Shown: positions 26,665 to 35,556, counted from the stretch's first letter. The stretch: DNA of 64,000 bases from Bacteroidetes bacterium HGW-Bacteroidetes-10 (GCA_002842695.1 PHDT01000001.1:62001-126000); one strand, 5' to 3'. Numbers and translations: made by a program. Notes: generated by a model from the letters alone, not told the origin.

Positions 26665-27975
26665 ATGTTAAATAGCACAGAAGAGCAAGAAAGAGGCACC
26701 CCCGTTCCACCGCTTCCGGAAAGGCTCAGACCCCGTACACTTGATGAATATGTCGGACAAGAGCACCTTGTTGGAAAAGATTCAGTCCTGAGAAAAATGA
26801 TTGAGAGTGGCAACATCTCATCATTTATTCTCTGGGGCCCTCCCGGTGTCGGCAAAACAACGCTTGCAAAAATTATTTCAAATCAGCTTGACAGGCCGTT
26901 TTATATATTGTCTGCTGTTAGTTCCGGTGTTAAAGATGTACGTGAGGTTATTGAAAAATCAAGATCAAGGTCAATTTTTTCCAAAGGAAGACCAATTCTT
27001 TTTATTGATGAAATTCACCGCTTTAGCAAATCTCAGCAAGATGCCCTGCTGGGAGCCGTGGAGGATGGTACTATTGTTCTGATAGGTGCAACAACAGAAA
27101 ATCCCTCCTTTGAAGTTATCACTCCACTCCTCTCCCGCTGTCAGGTTTATATCCTTAAATCACTTGATATTGAGGATCTTGACAAGCTAACTCAAAGAGC
27201 TGTAAAAGAGGATTCTGTACTCAGCAAAAGAGATATTGAAATTTCAGAAAATGAAGCATTATTCAGATTTTCCGGCGGAGATGCAAGAAAATTACTGAAT
27301 ATTATTGAGTTAATTGTATCTTCTCATCTTCCTGGTGAGAAAATCGTAATTGACAATAAAACTGTTACTGAAAAGCTTCAGGAGAATATTGCAATCTACG
27401 ACAAGAATGGCGAACAGCACTATGATATTATATCGGCATTTATTAAAAGCATAAGAGGATCAGACCCCAACGGAGCAGTTTACTGGCTTGCCAGATTGAT
27501 TGCTGGTGGTGAGGATCCTCTCTTTATAGCCAGGCGAATGGTCATTCTTGCATCTGAGGATATCGGTCTGGCAAATCCCAATGCTCTTTTGCTTGCAAAC
27601 TCTTGTTTTGATTCCGTTCACAAAATTGGCAATCCTGAATCCAGAATAATATTGTCTCAGGTTGCTGTTTACCTTGCAACATCACCTAAAAGCAACGCAT
27701 CATACATGGCAATTGATGACGCGATTGCAGAGGTTGAAAAAAGCGGCAACCTCCCTGTTCCGCTTCATCTGAGAAATGCTCCAACAAAACTCATGAAAAG
27801 CCTGGGCTACGGAAAGGAGTACAAATATGCCCACTCCTTTGAAGGGAATTTCACGGATCTCGAATTTTTGCCGGACAAGTTATCGGGGACAAAATTTTAT
27901 AACCCCGGTAACAATGCAAAAGAGAGCGAGATAAGGCGCTACATCGCCAAACTATGGAAAAAGTACAATTATTAA
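26665..27975 (+). CDS. rarA: Replication-associated recombination protein RarA/MgsA (AAA+ ATPase)
   Basis: A 436-residue AAA+ ATPase of the RarA/WRNIP1 family, acting at stalled replication forks. Walker A is GPPGVGKT (58-65), Walker B is LFIDEIHRF, and sensor 1 lies in IGATTENPSFE. The C-terminal tetramerisation region contains SDPNGAVYWLARLIAGGEDP and ASEDIGLANP, both typical of RarA. It is followed by an AT-rich hairpin and the NagB-LmbE fusion. Confidence 0.92.
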   Translation: MLNSTEEQERGTPVPPLPERLRPRTLDEYVGQEHLVGKDSVLRKMIESGNISSFILWGPPGVGKTTLAKIISNQLDRPFYILSAVSSGVKDVREVIEKSRSRSIFSKGRPILFIDEIHRFSKSQQDALLGAVEDGTIVLIGATTENPSFEVITPLLSRCQVYILKSLDIEDLDKLTQRAVKEDSVLSKRDIEISENEALFRFSGGDARKLLNIIELIVSSHLPGEKIVIDNKTVTEKLQENIAIYDKNGEQHYDIISAFIKSIRGSDPNGAVYWLARLIAGGEDPLFIARRMVILASEDIGLANPNALLLANSCFDSVHKIGNPESRIILSQVAVYLATSPKSNASYMAIDDAIAEVEKSGNLPVPLHLRNAPTKLMKSLGYGKEYKYAHSFEGNFTDLEFLPDKLSGTKFYNPGNNAKESEIRRYIAKLWKKYNY

Positions 27976-27996
27976 ATAGTTTTTTTAACTATTTTT
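27974..27996 (+). terminator. Weak AT-rich hairpin after rarA
   Basis: AAATAGTT (27974-27981) and AACTATTT (27987-27994) pair perfectly around a loop of five T. The stem has only two G-C pairs and no long T tract, and it overlaps a -7 box, so terminator function is uncertain. Confidence 0.3.
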
Positions 27997-27997
27997 G
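27990..27997 (+). promoter_or_regulatory. -7 promoter box TATTTTTG for the NagB-LmbE fusion gene
   Basis: TATTTTTG matches TAnnTTTG, 52 bases before the ATG at 28050. An imperfect inverted repeat follows at 28005-28030, spanning the predicted transcript start. Confidence 0.4.
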
Positions 27998-28004
27998 CAG
28001 CTCG

Positions 28005-28030
28005 ATTGTTACCTGTCAATGGTAATCAAT
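28005..28030. repeat. Imperfect inverted repeat upstream of the NagB-LmbE fusion
   Basis: ATTGTTACC (28005-28013) pairs with GGTAAtCAAT (28021-28030), nine pairs with one bulged T and a seven-base loop. It begins eight bases after the -7 box, the usual place for a repressor site or leader hairpin. Confidence 0.5.
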
Positions 28031-28049
28031 AATTATAAATTGTAATATT

Positions 28050-29948
28050 ATGATAGTTCACAGTGATTTCACAAAACGTTACGAGAAGATCCCGGTAGAC
28101 ATATACGAGGACTCATCTGCGGCCTCTGCGATTGTTGCGGAAAGCATTTCGGAGTTAATCAGAGCAAAATCCCGCAAAGGACAAAATTGTATTATTGGTG
28201 TAAGTGCCTCATCTTCTGCGATACAGGTTTACGAAGAACTTGTTGCAATTCATCAGAGGAAAGAATTGTCATTCAAAAATGTTCATCTCTTCTCTGTAGA
28301 CGAATACTGGCCACTGAACAAGAATGAACTTCAGAGCCATTACCGGTTCCTGAAGGAGTATCTTATAGATTTTATAGACATCCCTGCAGAAAACATCCAT
28401 TTTCTTGATGGTGAGGTTGCTAAAGAGAAAATTCACGACTATTGCGTTGAATACGAAAACAAAATCGTGAAGCTTGGCGGAATTGACGCACTTATTATTG
28501 GAGGAATGGGCTTCAACGAGCCAGGATCTGCCTACAACTCACGCACAAGGCTCATTACCCTCAACTACTCTTCACGAGTATCTTCAGCATCTGAATTTTT
28601 TGGTGTTGAATATGTTCCTTTCCACGCTCTGACAATGGGTATTGAGACAATCCTCTCGGCAAAGAAGATATTCTTCCTTGCCTGGGGAGAAGGAAAGGCA
28701 TCTTCAATTGCCAAGATGGTAGAGGGCCATGTTAACGAGCAGACCCCTATCTCCTATCTCCAGCAACATGACAACCTGGAAGTAATTATTGATTATGCTG
28801 CAGCAGCTGAGCTTACAAGAGTAAAAACCCCATGGTTAACCGGCACTGTTGAATGGAATGATTTCATGATTCGCAAGTCTGTTTTCTGGCTTTGCAAAAA
28901 ACTGGACAAACCCATACTGAAGCTTACAGACAGAGACTATAATGATAATGGTATGAGTGACCTGGTTACTGAAAAAGGACCGGCGAGCAAAATCAACATT
29001 AAAGTTTTCAATGACCTGCAACATACAATCTCCGGATGGCCGGGCGGAAAACCGAATTCTGATGACTCTACCCGTCCTGAAAGAGCAAAGCCTTTCCCTA
29101 AAAAAGTTATCATATTCAGTCCTCACCCGGATGATGATGTTATCTCTATGGGCGGAACAATGGCAAGGCTTTCTGAGCACGGCCACGAAGTTCACATTGC
29201 ATATCAGGTATCTGGCAATATTGCAGTATTTGATCATGATGCAATCAGGTTCCTTGACTTTTTGAGAGATAGTTCAAAAATCTTTGAACTTGATATGTCA
29301 AAAAGCGAAAATATTTATGCTACTGCACAAAAGGAGCTCAGCACAAAGCATCCGGGAGAGCCGGACACTCAAAGCATCAGGGCTGTCAAGGCTGCAATCA
29401 GACGCGGAGAGGCAAAAGCTGCCTGCCGTTATCTGAAGATTCCTGAAAACAGGGTACACTTCCTTGATTTGCCTTTCTACGAGACAGGCGGAGTAAAGAA
29501 AAAACCAATCAGCAAAGCAGATATTGAGATTGTTAAAGAACTTCTTCAGAAAGTTAAACCTCATCAGGTTTACGCCGCAGGTGACCTGAGCGACCCTCAT
29601 GGCACACATAGAGTTTGCCTTCAGGCAATATTTGCTGCTCTTGAGGAGCTTAAGGAGGAAAAATGGATTAAGGACTGCAGAGTCTGGCTGTACAGAGGTG
29701 CGTGGCAAGAGTGGGATGTTGCCGATTCAAACATGGCAGTTCCGTTGAGTCCGGAAGAGGTTATCATTAAACGTGAAGCTATCTTCAAACACCAGTCTCA
29801 GAAAGACAGACCGCTCTTCCCTGGTTCTGACAAACGGGAATTCTGGCAGCGTGCAGAGGAGAGAAATCACAATACAGCTGTTCTTTTTGACAAGCTTGGA
29901 ATGGCAGAGTATCAGGCAATAGAGTTATTTGTAAGATACGATATCTAG
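28050..29948 (+). CDS. NagB-like / LmbE (PIG-L) fusion protein with a degenerate NagB active site
   Basis: A 632-residue fusion. Residues 1-265 resemble glucosamine-6-phosphate deaminase (NagB); residues of about 345-600 are an LmbE/PIG-L zinc deacetylase. The plan matches the NagB-LmbE fusions of Bacteroidota. The deacetylase looks intact: HPDDD at 359-363 and HGTH at 517-520. The NagB half keeps D84 in SVDEYW, E157 in GFNEP and SRTR. However, the loop that in E. coli NagB carries Asp141 and His143 is missing: a GIGxxGHI-like segment is replaced by IIGGM, about five residues shorter. The phosphate loop is also altered (GVSASSSA instead of a GLxTGSSP-like sequence). Deaminase activity is therefore doubtful; a role in amino-sugar sensing or deacetylation is possible. 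Confidence 0.82.
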   Translation: MIVHSDFTKRYEKIPVDIYEDSSAASAIVAESISELIRAKSRKGQNCIIGVSASSSAIQVYEELVAIHQRKELSFKNVHLFSVDEYWPLNKNELQSHYRFLKEYLIDFIDIPAENIHFLDGEVAKEKIHDYCVEYENKIVKLGGIDALIIGGMGFNEPGSAYNSRTRLITLNYSSRVSSASEFFGVEYVPFHALTMGIETILSAKKIFFLAWGEGKASSIAKMVEGHVNEQTPISYLQQHDNLEVIIDYAAAAELTRVKTPWLTGTVEWNDFMIRKSVFWLCKKLDKPILKLTDRDYNDNGMSDLVTEKGPASKINIKVFNDLQHTISGWPGGKPNSDDSTRPERAKPFPKKVIIFSPHPDDDVISMGGTMARLSEHGHEVHIAYQVSGNIAVFDHDAIRFLDFLRDSSKIFELDMSKSENIYATAQKELSTKHPGEPDTQSIRAVKAAIRRGEAKAACRYLKIPENRVHFLDLPFYETGGVKKKPISKADIEIVKELLQKVKPHQVYAAGDLSDPHGTHRVCLQAIFAALEELKEEKWIKDCRVWLYRGAWQEWDVADSNMAVPLSPEEVIIKREAIFKHQSQKDRPLFPGSDKREFWQRAEERNHNTAVLFDKLGMAEYQAIELFVRYDI

Positions 29949-29975
29949 TATTCTGTTCTTAGATTTTATTAATTT

Positions 29976-30009
29976 AAAGAGTTCTCTTTCAAAGGGAACT
30001 CTTTTTTTT
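29976..30009 (+). terminator. Intrinsic terminator after the NagB-LmbE fusion
   Basis: AAAGAGTTC (29976-29984) pairs with GAACTCTTT (29996-30004); adjacent T-G and C-G pairs can lengthen the stem, and it continues into a tract of eight T. It separates this gene from the dehydrogenase operon. Confidence 0.85.
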
Positions 30010-30103
30010 GTTCAGAAATTTGAATAACCCAATTCTGAAATTCTGCTGCTCAACAAAATGACATATTGTTTGTTTTAAGTAATAAATCAACAAAACAATC
30101 AAG

Positions 30104-31195
30104 ATGTTCAACGAATATAATCCAATAGATAAGAAGGTGTTTCAGGTTATTGACGACAAAGGAAAGGTCGTTAATAAAGCAATGATGCCTTCAATTTCAG
30201 ATGAAAAACTGATTAAGGCATACAAGGATATGCTTTTTGCAAGAACAGCAGACTTACAGATTGTCTCATATCAGCGCCAGGGCAGAATCTATACCTATCC
30301 TCCAAACTATGGTCAGGAGGCAATTTCCGGAGCTGTTGGAGCTCTTATAGGTGAAAATGACTGGCTTGTCCCTGCTTTCAGGGAGATGGGTGCAATGCTG
30401 GCCAAAGGAGTTACTCTTAAGGAGCTATTCCTCTATTTTATGGGATATGAGGATGGGTCGAAATTCCAAAAAGCAAAGAAGACACTTCCTATAAGTGTTC
30501 CAATTGCTTCTCAGTTGCTTCATGCAGCAGGAATAGGATATGAAATCAAATACAACAAAAAAAGTGAAGTTGTATTTGCTTTCGTTGGTGACGGCGGAAC
30601 TTCTGAGGGAGACTTTCACGAAGCGGTTAACTTTGCCGGAGTCTGGAAAGTACCTGTTGTGTTTATCATCCAGAATAACCAATATGGTATCTCCACTCCT
30701 ACCCGTATGCAAACGGCATCCGAATCTCTTGCAATTAAGGCTGTTGCATATGGTGTAAAGGGGATAAAAGTAGACGGCAATGACTATTTCGCAATGTATA
30801 AAGCTGTTGAAGAATCAATTAAAGCATGTCAGAATGGCGAAGGGCCGGTCCTTATAGAGGCTGTAACCTACAGAAAGGGGGCTCACACAACCTCAGACGA
30901 CCCTACAAAATACAGGACTAAGGAGGAAGAGCAGCAGTGGGAATTAAAGGACCCTCTTAAAAGGCTAAAGCTCTATCTGGAATCAAAGAAGTTATGGAGC
31001 GACAAGGAGGAGGAGAAGATTCTTCCGCAGTATAAGGAGGAGGTAGACCGTCAGTTTATTGAAGCAGAAAATTACGGACCATATCCAAAGGAAGATGTAT
31101 TTAAGTACCTCTACGCAGAGATGCCTGATGATCTTAAGGAACAGGAGAAGGAGTATGAAAGATTCCTTCAGTGGAAAGCCTCGAAGGTTAAATAA
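30104..31195 (+). CDS. pdhA: 2-oxoacid (pyruvate) dehydrogenase E1 component, alpha subunit
   Basis: A 363-residue thiamine-diphosphate enzyme subunit. The ThDP motif is GDGGTSEGDFHEAVNFA through IIQNNQYG, the classic GDG-X(26-30)-NN. The phosphorylation-loop region YRKGAHTTSDDPTKYR is also conserved. The heterotetrameric alpha2-beta2 E1 type resembles Gram-positive PDH and branched-chain enzymes. With the next three genes it forms a full complex oxidising pyruvate (or branched 2-oxoacids) to acyl-CoA with NADH formation. Confidence 0.87.
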   Translation: MFNEYNPIDKKVFQVIDDKGKVVNKAMMPSISDEKLIKAYKDMLFARTADLQIVSYQRQGRIYTYPPNYGQEAISGAVGALIGENDWLVPAFREMGAMLAKGVTLKELFLYFMGYEDGSKFQKAKKTLPISVPIASQLLHAAGIGYEIKYNKKSEVVFAFVGDGGTSEGDFHEAVNFAGVWKVPVVFIIQNNQYGISTPTRMQTASESLAIKAVAYGVKGIKVDGNDYFAMYKAVEESIKACQNGEGPVLIEAVTYRKGAHTTSDDPTKYRTKEEEQQWELKDPLKRLKLYLESKKLWSDKEEEKILPQYKEEVDRQFIEAENYGPYPKEDVFKYLYAEMPDDLKEQEKEYERFLQWKASKVK

Positions 31196-31222
31196 TTTTA
31201 CAAACTAAAGAAATTTACAGGA

Positions 31223-32200
31223 ATGAAAATAATGAATATGGTCAATGCAATCAATGATGCATTGGATATTAAACTGGCTGAGGATAAGAACGTCATAGTT
31301 TACGGAGAGGATGTGGGTGTTGAAGGCGGAGTGTTTAGGGTGACTGAAGGTCTGCAGCAAAAATATGGAGCCGAGAGAGTTTTTGACTCTCCTTTGGCAG
31401 AGTCAGGAATAGTTGGAACAGCAATTGGAATGGCTGTTGCAGGAATGCGTCCGGTTGTTGAAATGCAGTTTTGCGGATTTGTATATCCGGCATTTAATCA
31501 AATTATCAGCCATGCATCCCGAATGAGAAACCGCTCTCGCGGACAATTTGAAACTCCTATTGTTATAAGAATGCCATATGGAGGAGGTATAAATGCCCTT
31601 GAGCACCACAGTGAGAGTATGGAGGCAATTTTCGGCCACATACCGGGACTGAAGGTAGTTGCACCATCGACACCTCATGATGCCAAGGGAATGCTTATTT
31701 CGGCCATTGAGAGCAATGATACAATACTGTTTATGGAACCGAAAAGAATCTACAGGGCCATAAAGCAAGAGGTAGCTGACGGGAAGTTTACAATTCCACT
31801 TGGAAAAGCAAATGTAATCTCTCAGGGTAAGGATGTTACCATAGTCTCGTTTGGAGCTATGATACGGGAGGTCCAGAAAGCAATGGTGATGGCAAAGGAG
31901 GCAGGAATCAGCGTAGAGCTGATAGACCTTCGCTCCATCTACCCTATCGACAGGGAAACCATAGCAAAATCTGTGAAGAAAACAGGAAGGATCATTACCG
32001 TTACTGAAGGACCTAAATCATTCGGACTTGGAGCCGAGATAAGTCAGATTGCAATTGAAGAGGCTTTTCTGCACCTTGAAGCTCCACCTGCAAGAGTATC
32101 CGGATTCGATGTTATAGTTCCTCTTCCTAAAGGAGAGCATCACTATATGCAAGATCCTTACAAAATTTTCTACGAAATTGAAAAAATAGTAAAATATTAA
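31223..32200 (+). CDS. pdhB: 2-oxoacid (pyruvate) dehydrogenase E1 component, beta subunit
   Basis: A 325-residue partner of E1 alpha. The N-terminal pyrimidine-binding domain contains YGEDVGVEGGVFRVTEGLQ with the ThDP-activating Glu and the region DSPLAESGIVGTAIG. The His-rich loop ALEHHSESMEAIFGHIPGLK is conserved in E1 beta proteins. The C-terminal transketolase domain (about 195-320) completes the fold. It lies 27 bases after pdhA and four before the E2 gene. Confidence 0.88.
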   Translation: MKIMNMVNAINDALDIKLAEDKNVIVYGEDVGVEGGVFRVTEGLQQKYGAERVFDSPLAESGIVGTAIGMAVAGMRPVVEMQFCGFVYPAFNQIISHASRMRNRSRGQFETPIVIRMPYGGGINALEHHSESMEAIFGHIPGLKVVAPSTPHDAKGMLISAIESNDTILFMEPKRIYRAIKQEVADGKFTIPLGKANVISQGKDVTIVSFGAMIREVQKAMVMAKEAGISVELIDLRSIYPIDRETIAKSVKKTGRIITVTEGPKSFGLGAEISQIAIEEAFLHLEAPPARVSGFDVIVPLPKGEHHYMQDPYKIFYEIEKIVKY

Positions 32201-32204
32201 AAGC

Positions 32205-33488
32205 ATGAGATATATATTCAAATTTCCGGACATTGGCGAGGGTCTCGAAGAGGGAACAATCGTTGAATGGCACGTTGAAAAAGGTCAGTCAGTTAAAATG
32301 GGAGACTCTCTGGTTACCATGGAGACAGATAAAGTTGTAACAGCAATCCCTTCGCCCAGAGATGGTGTGATTGCTGCAAAGTTTGGCAAGGTTGGAGAGA
32401 CTATACATGTTGGTTCTGCGCTTGTTGAAATTGACATGGAGGGAGTTGAAGGAGAAGCAGCTGTTGCTGAGGTTAATAAACCTGAACCAGTTGAAGAAGA
32501 GGGAGCAGGTGTTGTGGGAACTCTTGAAGTTGCAGGTAACAATGCTGTACTCTCTGCAAGTAAGGAGGGCGTGAGCCAGTCGTCTGCACAGGGTGAGAAG
32601 AGTGCCAGAGTGCTGGCTACTCCTGTTGCCCGTTCTTTAGCCAAAGAGAGTGGTATTGATATAAACAATGTGAAAGGTACAGGTCCGGCAGGTCGTGTTA
32701 CCAAAGATGATATTATCAGGTTTACTTCTGATTCAGCCAGAACATCTCAAAAATCTGCTTCTTATGTTGCCCCGTCTCAGACAGGAGAAAATCTGACAGA
32801 GATAGAGCCACTTTCTCAGATGCGTAAAACTATTGCCAGAAACATGATTCAAAGCAAGCATAATGCTGCTCACATGACTGTTTTCGAAGAGGTTGAAATT
32901 TCAGAACTGGACAGAATCAGAAAGAAATACAAGGAGATTCTTTCACAAGACGGTATCAAATTTACATATCTGGCATTCATTGTTAAGGCTGTGGCATTGT
33001 CTCTGAAAAAATTCAGGGCCCTGAATGCAGAGATTGACATGGAGAGAGGTAACATGATCTATAAAAAGTACTACAATATTGGAATAGCTATTGACACTCC
33101 AAAAGGTCTGGTTGTTCCTGTTATCCGTAATGCCGATAAGATATCTGTTAAGGAGATTGCTTCTCAGATTCAGATTATTTCTGACAAGGCAAGGGATGGA
33201 AAACTTACTCTTGACGAAATGAAGGACGGGACATTTACAATTACCAGTTATGGAAGCATAGGCGGTTTGTTTGCTGTGCCGGTAATCAACTATCCTCAGG
33301 CAGCAATTCTTGGTGTGGGCAGAATTAATAAAAAGCCTGTTGTGCTAAATGATCAGGTGGTTCCGGGACTAATACTTCCTCTCTCTCTGAGTGTAGACCA
33401 CAGAATAGCCGACGGCGGTGAAACGGCCCGGTTTGTTAACTCTGTAATGGAGTATCTGGCAGATCCTGTTAGTATAATTATGGATTAA
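32205..33488 (+). CDS. pdhC: Dihydrolipoyl acyltransferase, E2 component
   Basis: A 427-residue E2. One lipoyl domain (1-80) with the lipoylated lysine K43 in METDKVVT; a linker; the peripheral subunit-binding domain near 140-175 (ATPVARSLAKESGIDI); and the catalytic acyltransferase domain from about 195, with the active-site motif LSVDHRIADGGETA. A single lipoyl domain is typical of Gram-positive/BCKDH-like E2 proteins. Its lipoyl group could be attached by the LplA-like protein encoded just after this operon. Confidence 0.9.
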   Translation: MRYIFKFPDIGEGLEEGTIVEWHVEKGQSVKMGDSLVTMETDKVVTAIPSPRDGVIAAKFGKVGETIHVGSALVEIDMEGVEGEAAVAEVNKPEPVEEEGAGVVGTLEVAGNNAVLSASKEGVSQSSAQGEKSARVLATPVARSLAKESGIDINNVKGTGPAGRVTKDDIIRFTSDSARTSQKSASYVAPSQTGENLTEIEPLSQMRKTIARNMIQSKHNAAHMTVFEEVEISELDRIRKKYKEILSQDGIKFTYLAFIVKAVALSLKKFRALNAEIDMERGNMIYKKYYNIGIAIDTPKGLVVPVIRNADKISVKEIASQIQIISDKARDGKLTLDEMKDGTFTITSYGSIGGLFAVPVINYPQAAILGVGRINKKPVVLNDQVVPGLILPLSLSVDHRIADGGETARFVNSVMEYLADPVSIIMD

Positions 33489-33490
33489 TC

Positions 33491-33498
33491 AAGGAGGA
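33491..33498 (+). promoter_or_regulatory. Strong Shine-Dalgarno sequence before lpdA
   Basis: AAGGAGGA lies seven bases before the ATG at 33506. Most genes in this window have AT-rich leaders with no such match, so this is exceptional here and fixes the lpdA start. Confidence 0.7.
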
Positions 33499-33505
33499 AT
33501 AAAAA

Positions 33506-34858
33506 ATGTATGATTTAATAATAATAGGCTCGGGACCTGCCGGTTATGTGGCAGCAATAAGGGCTGGACAAGTTGGCCTTAAAACCGCAATTATTGAGAA
33601 AAATGTAATTGGCGGAATGTGCCTTAACTGGGGATGCATTCCTTCTAAATCCATGATGGAGAGCGTAAAACTCTACCAGAGAATTGTAAAAGATTCAGCA
33701 CGGTTTGGAATTGAAGGCATTGACCGCAAAGCTGTCTCTTTTAACTGGAGTAAGGCTGTTAAACGTGCCGATACAATAGTGAAACGACTCACAGGGGGCG
33801 TGGAATTTCTTCTTAAGAAAAACGGAGTTGACATCATTATTGGTGAGGCAAAGATTGTAAGCGCAAACAGTGTACTGGCAGATAACCGTCTGCTTGAGAC
33901 AAGAAACATAATAATTGCTACCGGCTCGTCATCTCAAAAAATTCAAAATCAGATTGAGGGACTGGTTGTCGAACCAAAAAAATTATTTACTGAAAGAGAA
34001 GTTCCCCAGAACATTGTTGTTTTAGGTAAGACTCCAGTTGCAATAGAACTTGGACAACTGTTCAGCATGATGGACAGAAATGTTACAATTGTCTCAGATA
34101 GTTCACTAATTATGCCCAAGGCCGATTCTTATGTCCGTAACTACATGGCCGCAAGACTTAAAAAAGAGAAGATTGATATAATTTACAATGTTTCAATTAC
34201 TTCTACTGAAAATATCTGGAATGAAGGCATCCTTAATCTTTCCGGAAAAGAGGTGCCATGTGATATTATCATCAATGCAGGAGACAGAAAAGGTAATCTT
34301 ATCAAATCTGATATTGACATAGAAGTTGAAAATGGGTATATCAAGGTTGATGATGACTGCGAAACATCTGTTAAAGGAATTTTTGCAGTTGGAGATGTAA
34401 ATGGCGTCTCAATGTTTGCCCATATTGGATCTGCCCAGGGACTTCATGTGATTAACAAGCTTAAGGGTATTGAAGCAAAGCTTGATATAAGCAAGCTTCC
34501 AATGAACATGTATACAGTTCCTGAAGCCGCTCAGATTGGATTAACAGAGGACGAGTTAAAAGAGGGAAACTACGATTATAAGGTAAGTGAATTCCCGCTC
34601 TCTGCCAACGGAAAAGCACAGACAGAAGGAGCTGCAGAGGGATTTGTCAGAATTCTTTCAGATAATAAAATCGGAGAGGTACTTGGAGTTCAGATTGTAT
34701 CCCAGAATGCTACAGATATGATTAACGAAGCTGCTGCATATATTCAGCTGGAATCTACAGTTTACGATATTGCACACACTGTTCACACCCACCCAACTGT
34801 TTCAGAAGTTTTTATGGAAGCTGGATTTGAAGCTGTTGATCAGGCAATACACAAATAG
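33506..34858 (+). CDS. lpdA: Dihydrolipoamide dehydrogenase, E3 component
   Basis: A 450-residue FAD/NAD disulfide oxidoreductase that reoxidises the lipoyl group and makes NADH. The N-terminal FAD site is IIGSGPAGYVAAIRAG; the redox disulfide is C39/C44 in GMCLNWGCIPSKS; the second FAD motif is GIFAVGDVNG; and the C-terminal catalytic His-Glu pair lies in HTHPTVSE. The NAD-binding region is degenerate compared with classical GxGxxG (VVLGKTPVAIELGQL). It ends the dehydrogenase operon ahead of a strong terminator. Confidence 0.92.
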   Translation: MYDLIIIGSGPAGYVAAIRAGQVGLKTAIIEKNVIGGMCLNWGCIPSKSMMESVKLYQRIVKDSARFGIEGIDRKAVSFNWSKAVKRADTIVKRLTGGVEFLLKKNGVDIIIGEAKIVSANSVLADNRLLETRNIIIATGSSSQKIQNQIEGLVVEPKKLFTEREVPQNIVVLGKTPVAIELGQLFSMMDRNVTIVSDSSLIMPKADSYVRNYMAARLKKEKIDIIYNVSITSTENIWNEGILNLSGKEVPCDIIINAGDRKGNLIKSDIDIEVENGYIKVDDDCETSVKGIFAVGDVNGVSMFAHIGSAQGLHVINKLKGIEAKLDISKLPMNMYTVPEAAQIGLTEDELKEGNYDYKVSEFPLSANGKAQTEGAAEGFVRILSDNKIGEVLGVQIVSQNATDMINEAAAYIQLESTVYDIAHTVHTHPTVSEVFMEAGFEAVDQAIHK

Positions 34859-34867
34859 AGCAATTCA

Positions 34868-34898
34868 GGGGGTACATTAATTTGATGTACCCCTTTTT
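34868..34898 (+). terminator. Intrinsic terminator after the dehydrogenase operon
   Basis: Nine-bp perfect stem GGGGTACAT (34869-34877) and ATGTACCCC (34885-34893), seven-base loop, five T following. It separates lpdA from the lipoate ligase gene 20 bases further on. Confidence 0.9.
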
Positions 34899-34917
34899 AA
34901 TTACCCAAAATCTTTAA

Positions 34918-35556
34918 ATGGAAAATACCATAAATGTTGAGGCATATAATCTGCCCGACTCAGAAATAATAAACTCCCCTGCCCCGCTGGATTTTTGTAT
35001 CTGGAGGCCGGACGACATATATATTGTACTGGGAAGAGCGAACAATGCAGATTCTGCACTTCATACAGATTTGGTTGAGAGAGACAGAATCAGGGTTCTT
35101 AAAAGACCCTCAGGAGGCGAAACAGTAATATTATCGCCATCTATGTCTGTCTTCTCCATTAAGTTTTCACAAATATCCCGGGAGCGTCCAAGATCTGTTT
35201 TTAACATGATCAATTCCCATCTTATTACCTCTTTCGAAAATGCTGGTATAAAGAATCTTAATACTAAAGGAATATCTGATATTTCTATTGGAAACCTTAA
35301 GATAATGGGATCTTCCATGTATTTGAAAAACAATATCTTATTTTATCACGCCGTACTTAATGTAGGTGAAGATATCTCTTTAATTTCAAAATATCTGAAG
35401 CATCCGGGTAAAGAGCCCGATTACAGAAACGGAAGGTCTCATGACGAGTTTGTAACCTCTCTGCATAAAGAGGGTTATAATTTTTCTGTAGATGAAGCAG
35501 AGTTTTTAATTTCAAACGCTTTTCATTCACTCCAAAAAGAGATAAATAAAATCTGA
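34918..35556 (+). CDS. lplA: Lipoate-protein ligase A-like protein
   Basis: A 212-residue BPL/LplA/LipB-fold protein. The N-terminal half has LGRANNAD and the substrate-loop motif KRPSGGETVIL (an R-R-x-S-G-G-type sequence). The adenylate-binding segment is GISDISIGNLKIMGSSMYLK, with its conserved Lys positions. It lacks the C-terminal accessory domain of E. coli LplA (337 residues), like short LplA or LipM-type transferases. Placement right after the E1-E2-E3 genes suggests that it loads lipoate on the E2 lipoyl domain. Whether it activates free lipoate or only transfers octanoyl groups cannot be read. Confidence 0.78.
   Translation: MENTINVEAYNLPDSEIINSPAPLDFCIWRPDDIYIVLGRANNADSALHTDLVERDRIRVLKRPSGGETVILSPSMSVFSIKFSQISRERPRSVFNMINSHLITSFENAGIKNLNTKGISDISIGNLKIMGSSMYLKNNILFYHAVLNVGEDISLISKYLKHPGKEPDYRNGRSHDEFVTSLHKEGYNFSVDEAEFLISNAFHSLQKEINKI

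Noticed and set aside
28836-29237. Minus-strand open frame within the NagB-LmbE fusion.
   Set aside because: It is antisense to the conserved deacetylase region; no independent signal.
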